A DNA stretch of 64,000 nucleotides from Capsulimonadaceae bacterium (GTDB lineage: Bacteria; Armatimonadota; Armatimonadia; Armatimonadales; Capsulimonadaceae), in contig JARLGU010000056.1 in NCBI GenBank assembly GCA_031292625.1, positions 1 through 64,000 on the forward strand, written 5' to 3'. Position numbers and translations under genes: made by a program. Shown piece after piece: positions 1-8,772 of the stretch. Below the pieces are notes generated by a model. The model had not been told where the DNA came from. It worked only from the letters and a program-made list of their open reading frames with translations, and did no database searches. Position 1 is the first letter of the stretch. Every line of letters starts with the position of its first letter.

Positions 1-528
1 CGCCATCGTCCGCCGGTCACGGACCGGTCTCGCCCGCGCCTCGTTCACGGCGGTGATTTACGATGGCTCGTCAACCCGCGTACGGCCCTTTCCCGCCATC
101 GTCCGCCGGTCACGGACCGGTCTCGCCCGCGCCTCGTTCACGGCGATGATTTACGATGCCTCGTCAACACGCGTACGGTCCTTTGCCGCCATCGTCCGAT
201 CCCAGCACGCATTGCGAAGTAACGAAAGCGCTGCGCCGGCCCTTTCCCAAAAACGGCCACGGCGGCCGGGGAGCCGTCTTAAAGGGTATCTGAGAAAGCG
301 AGTCATTATTCAGTGTAGCGAGAAAGATTCAGGACGGCTCGTGCCGCCGGGGCAATTTTTCGCCCGCGCCTCGTTCACTGCGGTAATTTACGATGCCTCG
401 TCAACCCGCGTACGGCCTTTAGCCGCCATCGTCCGCCGGTCACGGACCGGTCTCGCCCGCGCCTCGTTCACGGCGGTGATTCACGATGCCTCGTCAACCC
501 GCGTACGGCCCTTTCCCGCCATCGTCCG
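1..528. repeat. 93-bp tandem repeat units in a hairpin-rich repeat tract
   Basis: The phrase beginning cgccatcgtccgccggtcac recurs with an exact 93-bp period: complete units start at 1, 94 and 424, and unit starts that break off after about 10 bp lie at 187 and 517. A partial unit covers about 358-423. Units differ at only a few bases. Because 93 is a multiple of three, one frame stays open across the tract (31-residue period), but it has no ribosome site and no recognisable protein, so I treat it as non-coding. The tract runs off the left edge, so its true size is unknown. Confidence 0.85.
197..350. repeat. Dispersed hairpin repeat, copy 1 (blocks B, A, C)
   Basis: After the interrupted 93-bp unit at 187 comes a block ending in a near-palindromic GC-rich core (248-282, containing cggccacggcggccg). 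A second block follows at about 321-350 (gattcaggacggctcgtgcc). The first block recurs at 529-612. Both blocks, and the joining segment, are found again in reverse orientation at 38129-38460, so this is a dispersed intergenic repeat and not only a tandem array. Confidence 0.7.
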
Positions 529-612
529 ATCTCAGCGCACATCGTTAAGTGGTGAAAGCGCTGTGACGGCCCTTTCCCAAAAACGGCCACGGCGGCCGGG
601 GAGCCGTCTTAA
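529..612. repeat. Dispersed hairpin repeat, copy 2 (blocks B, A)
   Basis: This segment repeats 197-282 with scattered substitutions. The core at 578-612 is identical to 248-282 over about 35 bases, including the ggcc-rich hairpin. Downstream the two copies diverge completely. The conserved hairpin core between diverged flanks suggests selection on, or mobility of, the structured part. No coding content is seen. Confidence 0.7.
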
Positions 613-763
613 AAGGCCTTTCGATAATTTATATTCAGCTACGAGAAATGTGACCCAAGCGGCCGTGGGGAGCGTCTAAGGGGATGGCGGAGGAATTGCT
701 TGCGATCTCCGCGAAGTCTGAAGCGTGATCAAAGTAAATGTTTTTGGGAAGAGTCAGCCGCCT

Positions 764-3178
764 ATGAAAGTCTTTAATTCCATCGCCTCAATGTCGGTGG
801 CGATCGCCTTCGTGCTTTTCGCGGGAGTCGCGCGCGGAACGGCGCTGACGCCGCAGCTTGTGGCGCAACGCGGCCATTCTTCCGGAGTGACGCGGATCGT
901 CTACAGTCCTGACGGTCAGATTATGGCGAGTGCCGGACAGGACCATTTAATCCGATTGTGGCGCAGCAGCACGGGTTTTTTGCTGCGTACGCTCACTGGA
1001 CATCAGCAGGCCGTTCGTGCGCTGGCGTTTTTCCCGGATGGGCGATCGATTGTATCCGGCGATGACGCCGGACAGGTCTGTATTTGGGCTACGGATACGG
1101 GGCGTCTGATTAGCAGCGCGACTCTCGACTCGGGACAGATCAACTCGCTGGCGTGCAGTCCTGACGGACGGTACGTGGCGATTGGCGGGAAAGACGGCAT
1201 TCGTCTTTTTGTCCGTTCTGATTGGAACGCGATAAAGTTTTATGAGACGCCGCGCCCGGTTAAGTGCATAGCATTCAGCCCCGACAGCGCATCCATCGCA
1301 TGCGGCGCAAAGGACCGGATCGTTCGGCTGTTCGACCGGGCGACCGGCGAGCAACTCAGGCAGATCGAGGGCCACGAGGGCGCGGTGAATGCGGTGAGCT
1401 ACAGCGCTGACGGCCGCGAGTTGGCGAGCGCAAGCGACGATGGAGACGTGCGCGTTTGGAATGCTCAGACCGGCGAATCGATCGCGCGATTGTCCGGTCA
1501 TACGGGCGCTGTGGTCGATGCGCAGATCAGCGCCGATGGTTCAATCCTGAGCGCAGGCGAGGACGGGACGGTTCGCCTATGGCGCCCTGACATCGCGCAA
1601 GAGTTGCGAGCGGTCACGATCAGCGGACAAGCGCTGGATTCGGTCGCATGGCGTCCCGGCAGCGTTTTTGCGGCTGCCGCGGGCGATGATGGAAGCATTC
1701 GCGTGCTCGACATTCGCTCCGGGGCGGTTGTACGGGAGATTCGGGCGGGCTCGGACAATCTATGGGTTACCGCCGTTAGCTCGAATGGGCGCAAGATCGC
1801 GATGGCGGACGGGAAGCGCGGGATCCTGCTTTTTGACTCCGCGGATTCGTCGAAGAACCGGCTGCTGGCCGCGCACGGCGAGACGGTCAAGTGTTTGGCT
1901 TTCAGCCCGGACAGCCGGCTGCTCGCAAGCGGCGGAGACGACAACATCGTCCGCGTGTGGGATGTCGATACGGCGTCGGAGAAGGATGTCCTGCGCGGTC
2001 ATACGGGGGACATTTGCTCGGTCACATTCAGCCCGGACGGCGCAATGCTCGCGAGCGGCGGTCAGGATGGAATTATCAGGATCTGGGATGTCAGCGCGGG
2101 AAGCGTGTTGTCGACGCTGAGCGGGGGCATTCGTCACGATTTGCTGACCGGGACCGTCTTTCCAGCGATCCAGGTTGTTCGTTCTCTGGTCTTCAGCCGC
2201 GATGCGAGCATGTTGGCGAGCGCGTGCGACGATGCCGCCGTCGTCTGGAACACCGTTACAGGAGACCAGCTTGCAGTCTGGGTGCAAAATGCAACGTCCG
2301 TGAACTCGGTAGCGTTCGGCCCCGACTCGCTGCAGTTGGCGACTGGCAATTCCTCGGGCGAAGTTTGCATCGCGACCGTGGCGGACCATCGGATCGTTGG
2401 GGACTGGACTGGGAACACAAACCCGAGCGTTAGCGTTTCTTTCAGCGCCGATGGCAAAAGGGTATTGAGCGCCAGTACCGACGGCTCCCTGAGCGTGATT
2501 GGCGTAACCGGTTCCCTCATTAAGGCTGTTTCGTGCGGCGAACCGTATGCAAGCGCCTCGTACCATTACGTTTCCGGCCGGATTATCGGTGCGACGACGA
2601 CTGGGGTTGTGACATTCTTCGGCGGCGTGGACTGCACCCCCCTGGCCTCGCTTACGCCGTACGATCAGGGAGAGTGGGCGGCCGTGAGCCCGGATTGGTT
2701 ATTCGACGGATCGACTGAGGGCTTGGAGAATCTCCACTGGGTCATCGGCAATAACGCTGCTGGCGTCGGGGCGCTTTATTCGGCGTATCATGCGCCTGGG
2801 CTCATCGGCCGCATTTTGTCGGGCGGCGAGGCTGGTCGTATGGCGGCCCACACGACAGGCGTTCTGCACGCGGGACCGCTTGTAACGTTGACGCGCGCCC
2901 CGCACGATCCGCGTGGAATGCGCGCAACGTTGTGTGTCGAGGCGGTGGATCGCGGCGGCGGCATCCAGACCGTCCGCCTCTATCAGAACAACGTGCTAAT
3001 TAACGACGATGTGGTTGGGGAGCCAGCTGCGGCGCTTGACGGAACAAAGTCAAAACCCGTTATGCGGACGTATACGGTGGACTTGTCGCCAGGCAAGAAC
3101 AGCTTCAAGGCGGCGTCAACCAGCTGCGAGGGCGTGGAGAGCCCGGCCGGCGCGGTGCTGGCGATCGACGGGAAATAG
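764..3178 (+). CDS. Secreted WD40-repeat beta-propeller protein with a caspase-type linker but no caspase domain
   Basis: The preferred start is ATG 764, not GTG 725, because residues from 764 form a signal peptide (MKVFNSIASMS then a hydrophobic stretch ending ARGTA). About 800 residues follow. At least eleven WD40 blades are visible, each with the pattern 'fSPDG..lASgg.DG.irvWd'. After the propeller, about residues 630-720, comes a segment with FDGSTEGLENLHW and APGLIGRILSG, then an Ig-like strand region with VDRGGGIQTVRLYQN. As I recall, this linker plus Ig arrangement usually joins WD40 propellers to C14 caspase-like peptidases in large bacterial proteins. Here the protein ends before any His/Cys peptidase domain, and no such domain lies downstream. 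Probably a periplasmic or surface scaffold; the partner is unknown. Confidence 0.85.
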   Translation: MKVFNSIASMSVAIAFVLFAGVARGTALTPQLVAQRGHSSGVTRIVYSPDGQIMASAGQDHLIRLWRSSTGFLLRTLTGHQQAVRALAFFPDGRSIVSGDDAGQVCIWATDTGRLISSATLDSGQINSLACSPDGRYVAIGGKDGIRLFVRSDWNAIKFYETPRPVKCIAFSPDSASIACGAKDRIVRLFDRATGEQLRQIEGHEGAVNAVSYSADGRELASASDDGDVRVWNAQTGESIARLSGHTGAVVDAQISADGSILSAGEDGTVRLWRPDIAQELRAVTISGQALDSVAWRPGSVFAAAAGDDGSIRVLDIRSGAVVREIRAGSDNLWVTAVSSNGRKIAMADGKRGILLFDSADSSKNRLLAAHGETVKCLAFSPDSRLLASGGDDNIVRVWDVDTASEKDVLRGHTGDICSVTFSPDGAMLASGGQDGIIRIWDVSAGSVLSTLSGGIRHDLLTGTVFPAIQVVRSLVFSRDASMLASACDDAAVVWNTVTGDQLAVWVQNATSVNSVAFGPDSLQLATGNSSGEVCIATVADHRIVGDWTGNTNPSVSVSFSADGKRVLSASTDGSLSVIGVTGSLIKAVSCGEPYASASYHYVSGRIIGATTTGVVTFFGGVDCTPLASLTPYDQGEWAAVSPDWLFDGSTEGLENLHWVIGNNAAGVGALYSAYHAPGLIGRILSGGEAGRMAAHTTGVLHAGPLVTLTRAPHDPRGMRATLCVEAVDRGGGIQTVRLYQNNVLINDDVVGEPAAALDGTKSKPVMRTYTVDLSPGKNSFKAASTSCEGVESPAGAVLAIDGK

Positions 3179-3249
3179 GGGACGGACCAAGCTATCCCCC
3201 GGGCGTCCGCGCGGAAGTCGCATCTATAACGGTTAACAGCGGCGCGAGT

Positions 3250-3296
3250 CCGGTCCTGAAAGGGCCGGTCTGTGTTGAGAAAGCCCGTGAACGGGC
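3250..3296. other. Two adjacent intergenic hairpins between convergent genes
   Basis: 3250-3268 folds as ccggtcct-gaa-agggccgg (8 bp with one G-T pair), and 3283-3296 as gcccg-tgaa-cgggc. There is no T-run after either, so these are not textbook intrinsic terminators. They lie in the 328-base gap between the convergent WD40 and monooxygenase genes. The bases just before (about 3240-3260, ggcgcgag..ccgg.tcctgaa) resemble block C of the dispersed repeat at 321-350 and 38431-38460. Nothing else was recognised in this gap. Confidence 0.5.
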
Positions 3297-3506
3297 CTAT
3301 TCGGAAGACGGTCAGCGTTTTCGTGATCCGGCAGACCCATTCATGGGGCTCGACATCTCAGGACGGTCGTTCACGGCCGGAAACCGCGCCAATATTGGTG
3401 ACAATCGTTGATCCGAATAGACGCGATTGCCCCCTGATTTCCGCGCGGAAGCCGCTGGATTTCGCCGTTCTGAATCTGCTCCCGCTGCGGCAGAGCGTTT
3501 TATCTC

Positions 3507-4553
3507 CTACCCGGCAAGCCCAAACTCTTCGGCGATCAGTTCGTAGGAGCGGATGCGGGCTTGGTGGTCGTGCATGATGTTGACGAGGACGACCTCTTCG
3601 ACTCCGTAGCTTCTTGCGAGATCCTCGATTTGAGGCCGGATCCGCTGCGGCGTGCCCTGGAGCATGTTGCGGTCCGGCAGATCGCCGTCCGGGCCGTAGT
3701 TCTTGCTTTCAAGGTAGCGCACGGCGGTTTCGACGGGCGGGACCTTAATGATCTTTCCTTCTCGCAACAAGAGCGTCAGCATTTTCCCGCTGGATGCGAG
3801 GCTCCTGGCATCGTCCTCTGTGTCCGCGCAGACCACCCAGGCGCAGACGCCGGCATAGGGGGTGGAAAGGTCCGGCGACGGCGTGAAGCGCTCCCGGTAC
3901 AGGTCCATGACAGAGGCGCAGTTCGCGTTGATAAAATCTCCGAACATGTACCGCAATCCGAGGTCGCCCGCCCATATTGCGCTTTGCGGCGAGGATCCGA
4001 GCAGCCAGACTTCCGCCTGTTCGGGGTAGCCTGGGAGGGTCTCGACGAGGTGGGCGAACGGATGGGCGGCTGGCAATGAGTTGCGGAGATAGCCCAGCAG
4101 CTCGGTTAGCGCATCGATAAAGTTATCTTCGTTGCGCTCGTACCGGTTTCGCTGCAGCGCGAGCGCCGTCGTGGCATCCGTGCCCTTGGCCCGTCCGATG
4201 CTCAGGTCGATTCGCCCCGGAAACAATCCCGCGAGCGTGCTATAGTTCTCCGCGATCTTGAACGGGCTGTAGTGGGGCAGCATGACACCGCCGGCGCCGA
4301 CACGAATGCGGCTTGTCGCGGCGGCAATTTGGCCGATCAAAAGGTCGGGACTGGTACAAGCAAGCGTCGCCATTCCGTGATGCTCGGCGAGCCAAAAACG
4401 GTGGTACCCGAGACGTTCCGCGCACATTGCGAGCTCGATGGAATTCCTGAGCGCCTGCGTTCCGGTCGATCCTTCCGGAACCGGCGACTGGTCGAGGACG
4501 CTGAGCCTTAGCCGGCCCGCCCTCCGGTTGGGTTTTGGCAATGATTGCCTCAT
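3507..4553 (-). CDS. LLM-class flavin-dependent oxidoreductase (luciferase-like monooxygenase)
   Basis: A 348-residue protein of the bacterial luciferase-like TIM-barrel family, which uses reduced FMN to oxidise small organic molecules with O2. The start is ATG 4553: a gaaggga ribosome site sits about 8 bases upstream, and the frame extended to 4715 gives an unconserved leader. Visible family features are LSVLDQSPVPEG at the N-terminus, FWLAEHHGMATLACTSPDLL, RIRVGAGGVMLPHYSPFKIAE and GRIDLSIGRAKGTD. These match the MsnO8/YhbW branch. The substrate cannot be told. It stands alone, divergent from the HD-GYP gene. Confidence 0.85.
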   Translation of the reverse strand: MRQSLPKPNRRAGRLRLSVLDQSPVPEGSTGTQALRNSIELAMCAERLGYHRFWLAEHHGMATLACTSPDLLIGQIAAATSRIRVGAGGVMLPHYSPFKIAENYSTLAGLFPGRIDLSIGRAKGTDATTALALQRNRYERNEDNFIDALTELLGYLRNSLPAAHPFAHLVETLPGYPEQAEVWLLGSSPQSAIWAGDLGLRYMFGDFINANCASVMDLYRERFTPSPDLSTPYAGVCAWVVCADTEDDARSLASSGKMLTLLLREGKIIKVPPVETAVRYLESKNYGPDGDLPDRNMLQGTPQRIRPQIEDLARSYGVEEVVLVNIMHDHQARIRSYELIAEEFGLAG

Positions 4554-4861
4554 GATATCGGTCCCTTCAGACGGTGAACGCCGCAAGTCCATCATTCCGC
4601 AACCGGCGGTAGTTATTCCTCCTGTGATCGCTAAAGAGGCCGACGGTTTCCGTTGTTGACAGCGTTGAGCGGCGCAATTGCAAATATCCCGGCGCGGATG
4701 GTTGAGCCGCCGCATCGATTATTGGAGTACCTGTTTTCCGATAGTTAGTCGATCTTCCTCTCCAGGATACGGTCAATGCGACCGAAAATAGAACAACAGC
4801 GATAGGAGTTGGCAGACCCGCATGGCGAGGTCTCTTCCCTTCAGCGCGACTGACTACAATC
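4554..4861. promoter_or_regulatory. Divergent intergenic region with a weak promoter candidate
   Basis: This is the 308-base gap between the divergent monooxygenase and HD-GYP genes. A TTGACA hexamer lies at 4656-4661 on the plus strand, but the bases 17 positions later (tgcaaa) are a poor -10. No ORF, hairpin terminator or repeat was recognised. It presumably holds both promoters. Confidence 0.25.
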
Positions 4862-6874
4862 ATGGTCCACACGAAAGTTTTGACGGACAATGGGATTGAC
4901 GAGGGGGCGGACGCCGCGGTGGCTGTCCGTCCGGTCGCTTTGCTTGGCTGCGATCGGGGCGGCGCGATCCTTTCAGCCAACGCGGAAGCGGAAAGCCTTT
5001 TTGAGCGATCCGCAACCGAAATTGTCGGTAGACCCCTGAGCGACCTACTAACGGACTTTCCTCTTGACGCCTGTTTGAGCGAGAGCGTCGTCAACTGCGC
5101 TCAGATGGTCGTGTCGGCCAATATCCATTCGAGCCTCACGATCCCGGTAGACTGCACGTCCGTCCTCATGCCTGAAGGAAGCGTCGCGAGTCTCCTCGTG
5201 ACCGTCAGAGCCCCCCATTCGACTGCGTTGCGCATGGTGACGGGCGGCCGGTCGCTTGAGCCTTCGACCGATCCCGACCGAACGCAGCTCGTGCCCGTCG
5301 TGGTGAAAGGCGGGGCAACCAAGGGCGCGGGGGCGAATGCGCCGTCCGCCGCGGGTCACGCGGAGCGCATCGTCGGAGGAATAGAAGACGCGGTTTGGGT
5401 TCTTGCCGCCGAGTCTCGTCATCTCATTTATTTGAACCCAGCAGGTCAGCGAATGTTTGGACGGACCAACGAAGAGCTGGCGTCGGGCAAGGCGAGCCTG
5501 CAGTCGGTGATCCATCCTGACGATCTTCCGCGAGCCGTCGAATGCATCGACTTCCTGATGGAGTATGGCGCGATTGAGTTTGAGTGCCGCTTCATTCGCC
5601 CCGACGGGGTTGAGCGCTGGGTCGTCACCAAGGCGCATACGGTGCTTGGCGAGGACGGGAGAGCTTCGTATGCCCAGGGGGTATCGAGCGACATCACCGA
5701 GCGCAAGCAACGCGAAACCCATCTGGCGCGGCTAAACAGCCAGCTGCAGCGGCGTATCGAGCGCTTGTCGGCGCTTCATCAGATCGACTCCGCGATTTCG
5801 TCAAGCCAGGATTTGGGACTGACGCTCAACATCTGTTTGGATCATCTCGCCGGGCATCTTCAGGTAGATGCCGCGCGGATTTTGATTTACGATCCTTATA
5901 CGCAGCGGCTTCGGTTCGCTGCCGGATTCGGGTTCCGGCATGGCGGCAGCCGCGACATTCAACGGATGATCGGCACGCTTCAGGCCGGAAAGGCCGCGAT
6001 GGGGCGATGCACGATATTCATTCCCGATATTTCGTCGCGCTCGGAAGCATTCTCGTCATCGGCGGTTCTCGAACAGCAGGCATTCGTTTCGTACTTTGCG
6101 CTGCCGTTGTCGATCAAGGGACAGGTCAAGGGGATCCTCGAGATATTTCAGCGGAGTACGTTGAACCCGGATCCGGAGTGGACCTCGTTTGCCGAGACAA
6201 TTGCTGCGCAGGCGGCAACAGCCATCGATAACGCCAACGTCGTCGATCGGCTCCAGGAAAACAATAACGAGCTGTGCATTGCGTACGACGAGACGATCGA
6301 AGGATGGTCGCGTGCGCTCGATTTGCGCGATAAGGAGACGGAAGGGCACTCGCAGCGCGTTACCGAGATGACGTTGCGCCTCGCCCGCGCTCTTGGGACG
6401 CGCGAGATCGAGATCCTACAGGTTCGTCGCGGCGCACTTTTGCACGATATTGGGAAGATGGGGATCCCGGATCAGATCCTGCTCAAGCCGGGACCCCTCA
6501 ATGATGAAGAGTGGGTCATTATGCGCAAGCATCCGGTCTACGCTTACGAGATGCTCTCTCCTATTGACTTCCTGCGGCCCGCCCTCGACATCCCCTACTG
6601 TCACCACGAAAAGTGGGACGGAACTGGTTATCCGAGGGGGCTAAAGGGTGTTCAGATCCCGCTGTCCGCGCGGATATTCGCGGTCGTGGATGTTTGGGAT
6701 GCCCTGCGCTCCGATCGGCCCTACCGCCCCGGTTGGGCGATCGAACGAGTCGTCAATCATATCCGTTCGCTGGCGGGGACCCACTTCGACCCCCAAGTCG
6801 TTGAGGTGTTCATGTCCCGCCTGGAAGCCGGCGAATTCGACGATATGATCGGTCCGCGATCCTCCGCTGAATAG
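4862..6874 (+). CDS. PAS-PAS-GAF-HD-GYP cyclic-di-GMP phosphodiesterase, putative sensor
   Basis: 670 residues. The order is: PAS-like segment about 20-95; a clear PAS/PAC about 160-280 ending SDITERKQRE; GAF about 300-450; HD-GYP about 480-660. The HD-GYP signature is complete: H496 begins HSQRVTEMTLRLA, HDIGK is at 528-532, and HHEKWDGTGYP starts at 581. This predicts hydrolysis of c-di-GMP (or a related cyclic dinucleotide) to linear product or GMP. No transmembrane segment is seen, so sensing is cytoplasmic. It is not in an operon. A role in the motile-sessile switch is reasonable given the flagellar genes nearby, but that is inference. Confidence 0.92.
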   Translation: MVHTKVLTDNGIDEGADAAVAVRPVALLGCDRGGAILSANAEAESLFERSATEIVGRPLSDLLTDFPLDACLSESVVNCAQMVVSANIHSSLTIPVDCTSVLMPEGSVASLLVTVRAPHSTALRMVTGGRSLEPSTDPDRTQLVPVVVKGGATKGAGANAPSAAGHAERIVGGIEDAVWVLAAESRHLIYLNPAGQRMFGRTNEELASGKASLQSVIHPDDLPRAVECIDFLMEYGAIEFECRFIRPDGVERWVVTKAHTVLGEDGRASYAQGVSSDITERKQRETHLARLNSQLQRRIERLSALHQIDSAISSSQDLGLTLNICLDHLAGHLQVDAARILIYDPYTQRLRFAAGFGFRHGGSRDIQRMIGTLQAGKAAMGRCTIFIPDISSRSEAFSSSAVLEQQAFVSYFALPLSIKGQVKGILEIFQRSTLNPDPEWTSFAETIAAQAATAIDNANVVDRLQENNNELCIAYDETIEGWSRALDLRDKETEGHSQRVTEMTLRLARALGTREIEILQVRRGALLHDIGKMGIPDQILLKPGPLNDEEWVIMRKHPVYAYEMLSPIDFLRPALDIPYCHHEKWDGTGYPRGLKGVQIPLSARIFAVVDVWDALRSDRPYRPGWAIERVVNHIRSLAGTHFDPQVVEVFMSRLEAGEFDDMIGPRSSAE

Positions 6875-6917
6875 CCGGTCGCCCGGTTGCGGATGATGTT
6901 TCTCCCGTTCGGTTGAA

Positions 6918-6946
6918 AGCCAATGGCATCGTGAGCGCCGTTGGCT
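6918..6946. terminator. Candidate bidirectional hairpin terminator
   Basis: The stem agccaa-t-ggc / gcc-g-ttggct closes on a 9-base loop, about 10 pairs including one G-T. It sits midway between the convergent HD-GYP gene (ends 6874) and UbiA gene (ends 6984). The following tract is only weakly T-rich (tgtatt), so the call is modest. Confidence 0.4.
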
Positions 6947-6983
6947 TGTATTCATTGCCGGCCGCGACGCGGCGGGCGGTCCG

Positions 6984-7928
6984 TCAGCGAGACCAGGGGT
7001 GGAGGATGACGATGCCCGTGGTGAGGCCCCAGAGCAGGATGGAGATGAGAAGAGGGCGATCTTGCAAGAGGATCTCGTCCGGCGTCTCCCCTTTTTCATG
7101 CCTGTGGATCAGATAAAGATAGCGGAAAATGCCGTAGATCACGAATGGAATGGATGCCATCAAATAGTTGTGATGGTGCGCGGTGTCGGATTGTATCGTA
7201 TACAGCGCATAAGACATCATGAGGGCGGAGGTGACGATCGTGTTCATCTGGTCGAGCATCGCGGCGGTGTATTCGCTCAAGATCGGTCTCGCATGCCGTC
7301 GTCCCTGACTTACTGCGACCAGTTCGCCCCGGCGCTTCGAGATTGCCAGGAAGAGCGCCAGCAGCAACGTACAAAGCACGAGCCATGGCGAGATTTGGAC
7401 GGGAATGACGCGAGCGCCGCCAATCGCGCGCAACACGAAGCCGGACGCGAGCACGAGAAGATCGAGGATGACGACGTGCTTGAGTTTGAACGTGTACGCG
7501 GTCGTGAGAACCATATAGGCGACCGTACAAAGACCGAACTTGAAGTCTAGGTGAAACGAGAAGGCTAGCATCCCAACGGTCATCAGGAGAGCGGCAATGA
7601 TTGCCGCTGAGGGCGAAAGCTCCCCCGCCGCAATGGGGCGGAACTGTTTCTTGGGGTGATTGCGATCGGTTTCGACGTCCAGGACATCGTTAATCAGGTA
7701 AGTACTGCTGGAGAGCAGGGAAAAAGCGATAAATCCGAAGCAGGCGCGTAGGAAGTCGGTTGCGCCATGGTGGGCGTCGATCGTGAACAGAAGGCCGGCG
7801 AACACGAGCAAATTCTTGGTCCACTGTTTGGGGCGCATGGCAACGAGCAGCGCAACGGGACCGGATCGCCGTCGTTTGGTGGGTGAGGACATTGGGTTAC
7901 CGAGTGTTTCCTGTTCAGTCGTTGCCAT
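6984..7928 (-). CDS. UbiA-family prenyltransferase, decaprenyl-phosphate phosphoribosyltransferase-like
   Basis: 314 residues from ATG 7928, chosen because agaagga lies 5 bases upstream; ATG 7958 has no such site. It is a polytopic membrane protein with about eight hydrophobic segments. MRPKQWTKNLLVF and the Asp-rich site NDVLDVETDRNHPKK followed by RPIAAGELS are the hallmarks of the UbiA branch that includes DPPR synthase. That enzyme transfers phosphoribose to polyprenyl phosphate, as in the decaprenylphosphoryl-arabinose route. The exact acceptor in this organism is not known. The gene is on the minus strand, downstream of the YqeG gene and probably not tightly coupled to it (a gap of about 75 bases). 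Confidence 0.82.
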   Translation of the reverse strand: MATTEQETLGNPMSSPTKRRRSGPVALLVAMRPKQWTKNLLVFAGLLFTIDAHHGATDFLRACFGFIAFSLLSSSTYLINDVLDVETDRNHPKKQFRPIAAGELSPSAAIIAALLMTVGMLAFSFHLDFKFGLCTVAYMVLTTAYTFKLKHVVILDLLVLASGFVLRAIGGARVIPVQISPWLVLCTLLLALFLAISKRRGELVAVSQGRRHARPILSEYTAAMLDQMNTIVTSALMMSYALYTIQSDTAHHHNYLMASIPFVIYGIFRYLYLIHRHEKGETPDEILLQDRPLLISILLWGLTTGIVILHPWSR

Positions 7929-8003
7929 TAATTCCTTCTTATTTATAGCTCGCGCCATAAAATGTCCGCCGTGATCGGAAGCCTTGGCGCTCCAAGGATG
8001 CCA

Positions 8004-8609
8004 CTACCGTGCGGGCGCATCGCCGCCGGACTTCTCCGTTCCCACTGATGCCGCGACGGCGTGTGCGGGGACAGCTGGCGCATCGGGCGTAGGCCATCGT
8101 CCTTGCGCGGTAAGGTAGCCGATTGCGAGCCGCTCAATTTGCCTGACGAAGATCGTCCAGATGAACTCATGCGTGGATAGCTGCGGTCGTAACAGGATCG
8201 TATGCAAGCCCAGGGCGTTGGCGCCCATGATATCGGTAAAGACCTGGTCGCCGATCATTGCGGTCGTCTCCGGAGTAGAGCCAAGAAGCTGCATCGACCG
8301 CCTGTATCCGGCTGGCCACGGTTTTCGGACGCCCAGGATATACGGTATATCCATGCGTTCCGCGATCTCCTTGAGACGCTTCGGATGCATTGTATTCGAC
8401 GCGATTACGATTTTGATGTTCTCCCGCTTCAAGGCCGCCAACCAGTCGAAGACATCTTCCGATATTTCGCGGCTCTTCCAGGGGACCAGCGTGTTGTCGA
8501 GGTCGGTGATGACGGCAGCGATTCCGCGTTGGCGGAGCGACGCGGCACTCGCGTCGGTGATGCGAGTGACAATGCGCGATGGGACGATTAGTTTAAACGA
8601 TGGGATCAT
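8004..8609 (-). CDS. YqeG-family HAD-IIIA phosphatase
   Basis: 201 residues. The HAD motif I is DLDNTLVPW (both Asp present), motif II is the Ser in VIASNTM, motif III includes KPWPAGYRRS, and motif IV is MIGDQVFTDIMGAN. This order and spacing fit the YqeG family (170-200 residues; phosphatidylglycerophosphate phosphatase-like in some lineages). The C-terminal ~35 residues are an Ala/Pro-rich tail not needed for the fold. The start ATG 8609 has a cttctggag-like site upstream but at long spacing, so a few residues of uncertainty remain. Confidence 0.85.
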   Translation of the reverse strand: MIPSFKLIVPSRIVTRITDASAASLRQRGIAAVITDLDNTLVPWKSREISEDVFDWLAALKRENIKIVIASNTMHPKRLKEIAERMDIPYILGVRKPWPAGYRRSMQLLGSTPETTAMIGDQVFTDIMGANALGLHTILLRPQLSTHEFIWTIFVRQIERLAIGYLTAQGRWPTPDAPAVPAHAVAASVGTEKSGGDAPAR

Positions 8610-8640
8610 AGCGATCTCGACGGTACTCCAGAAAGAAAAT

Positions 8641-8670
8641 CATCGAAACAGCGAGTAACTCAGCTGTCAA
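8641..8670 (-). promoter_or_regulatory. Possible promoter for the YqeG gene
   Basis: On the minus strand TTGACA occupies 8670-8665. The -10 about 17 bases later (ttcgat) matches the consensus only partly. It lies about 35-60 bases upstream of the ATG at 8609 and in the right orientation. The consensus -35 is the only strong evidence. Confidence 0.3.
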
Positions 8671-8772
8671 CATTCCATATGCGATGTTTCGGGCTTTCGT
8701 GCAGCATGCTTAGCGTACTCGTCGCCCGCTGACGGCGAGGCGTTTGCCGCGGGTGTCTGAACGTTTGGCAGC

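Noticed and set aside
1..528. CRISPR-like array
   Set aside because: Units are 93 bp, adjoining and without variable spacers; no cas gene is near.
53..679. A 208-codon open frame with 31-residue repeats
   Set aside because: It exists because the DNA repeat length is a multiple of three. No ribosome site, no fold pattern, Arg/Ser-rich composition, and the related tract at 38.1-38.5 kb is not open in the same way.
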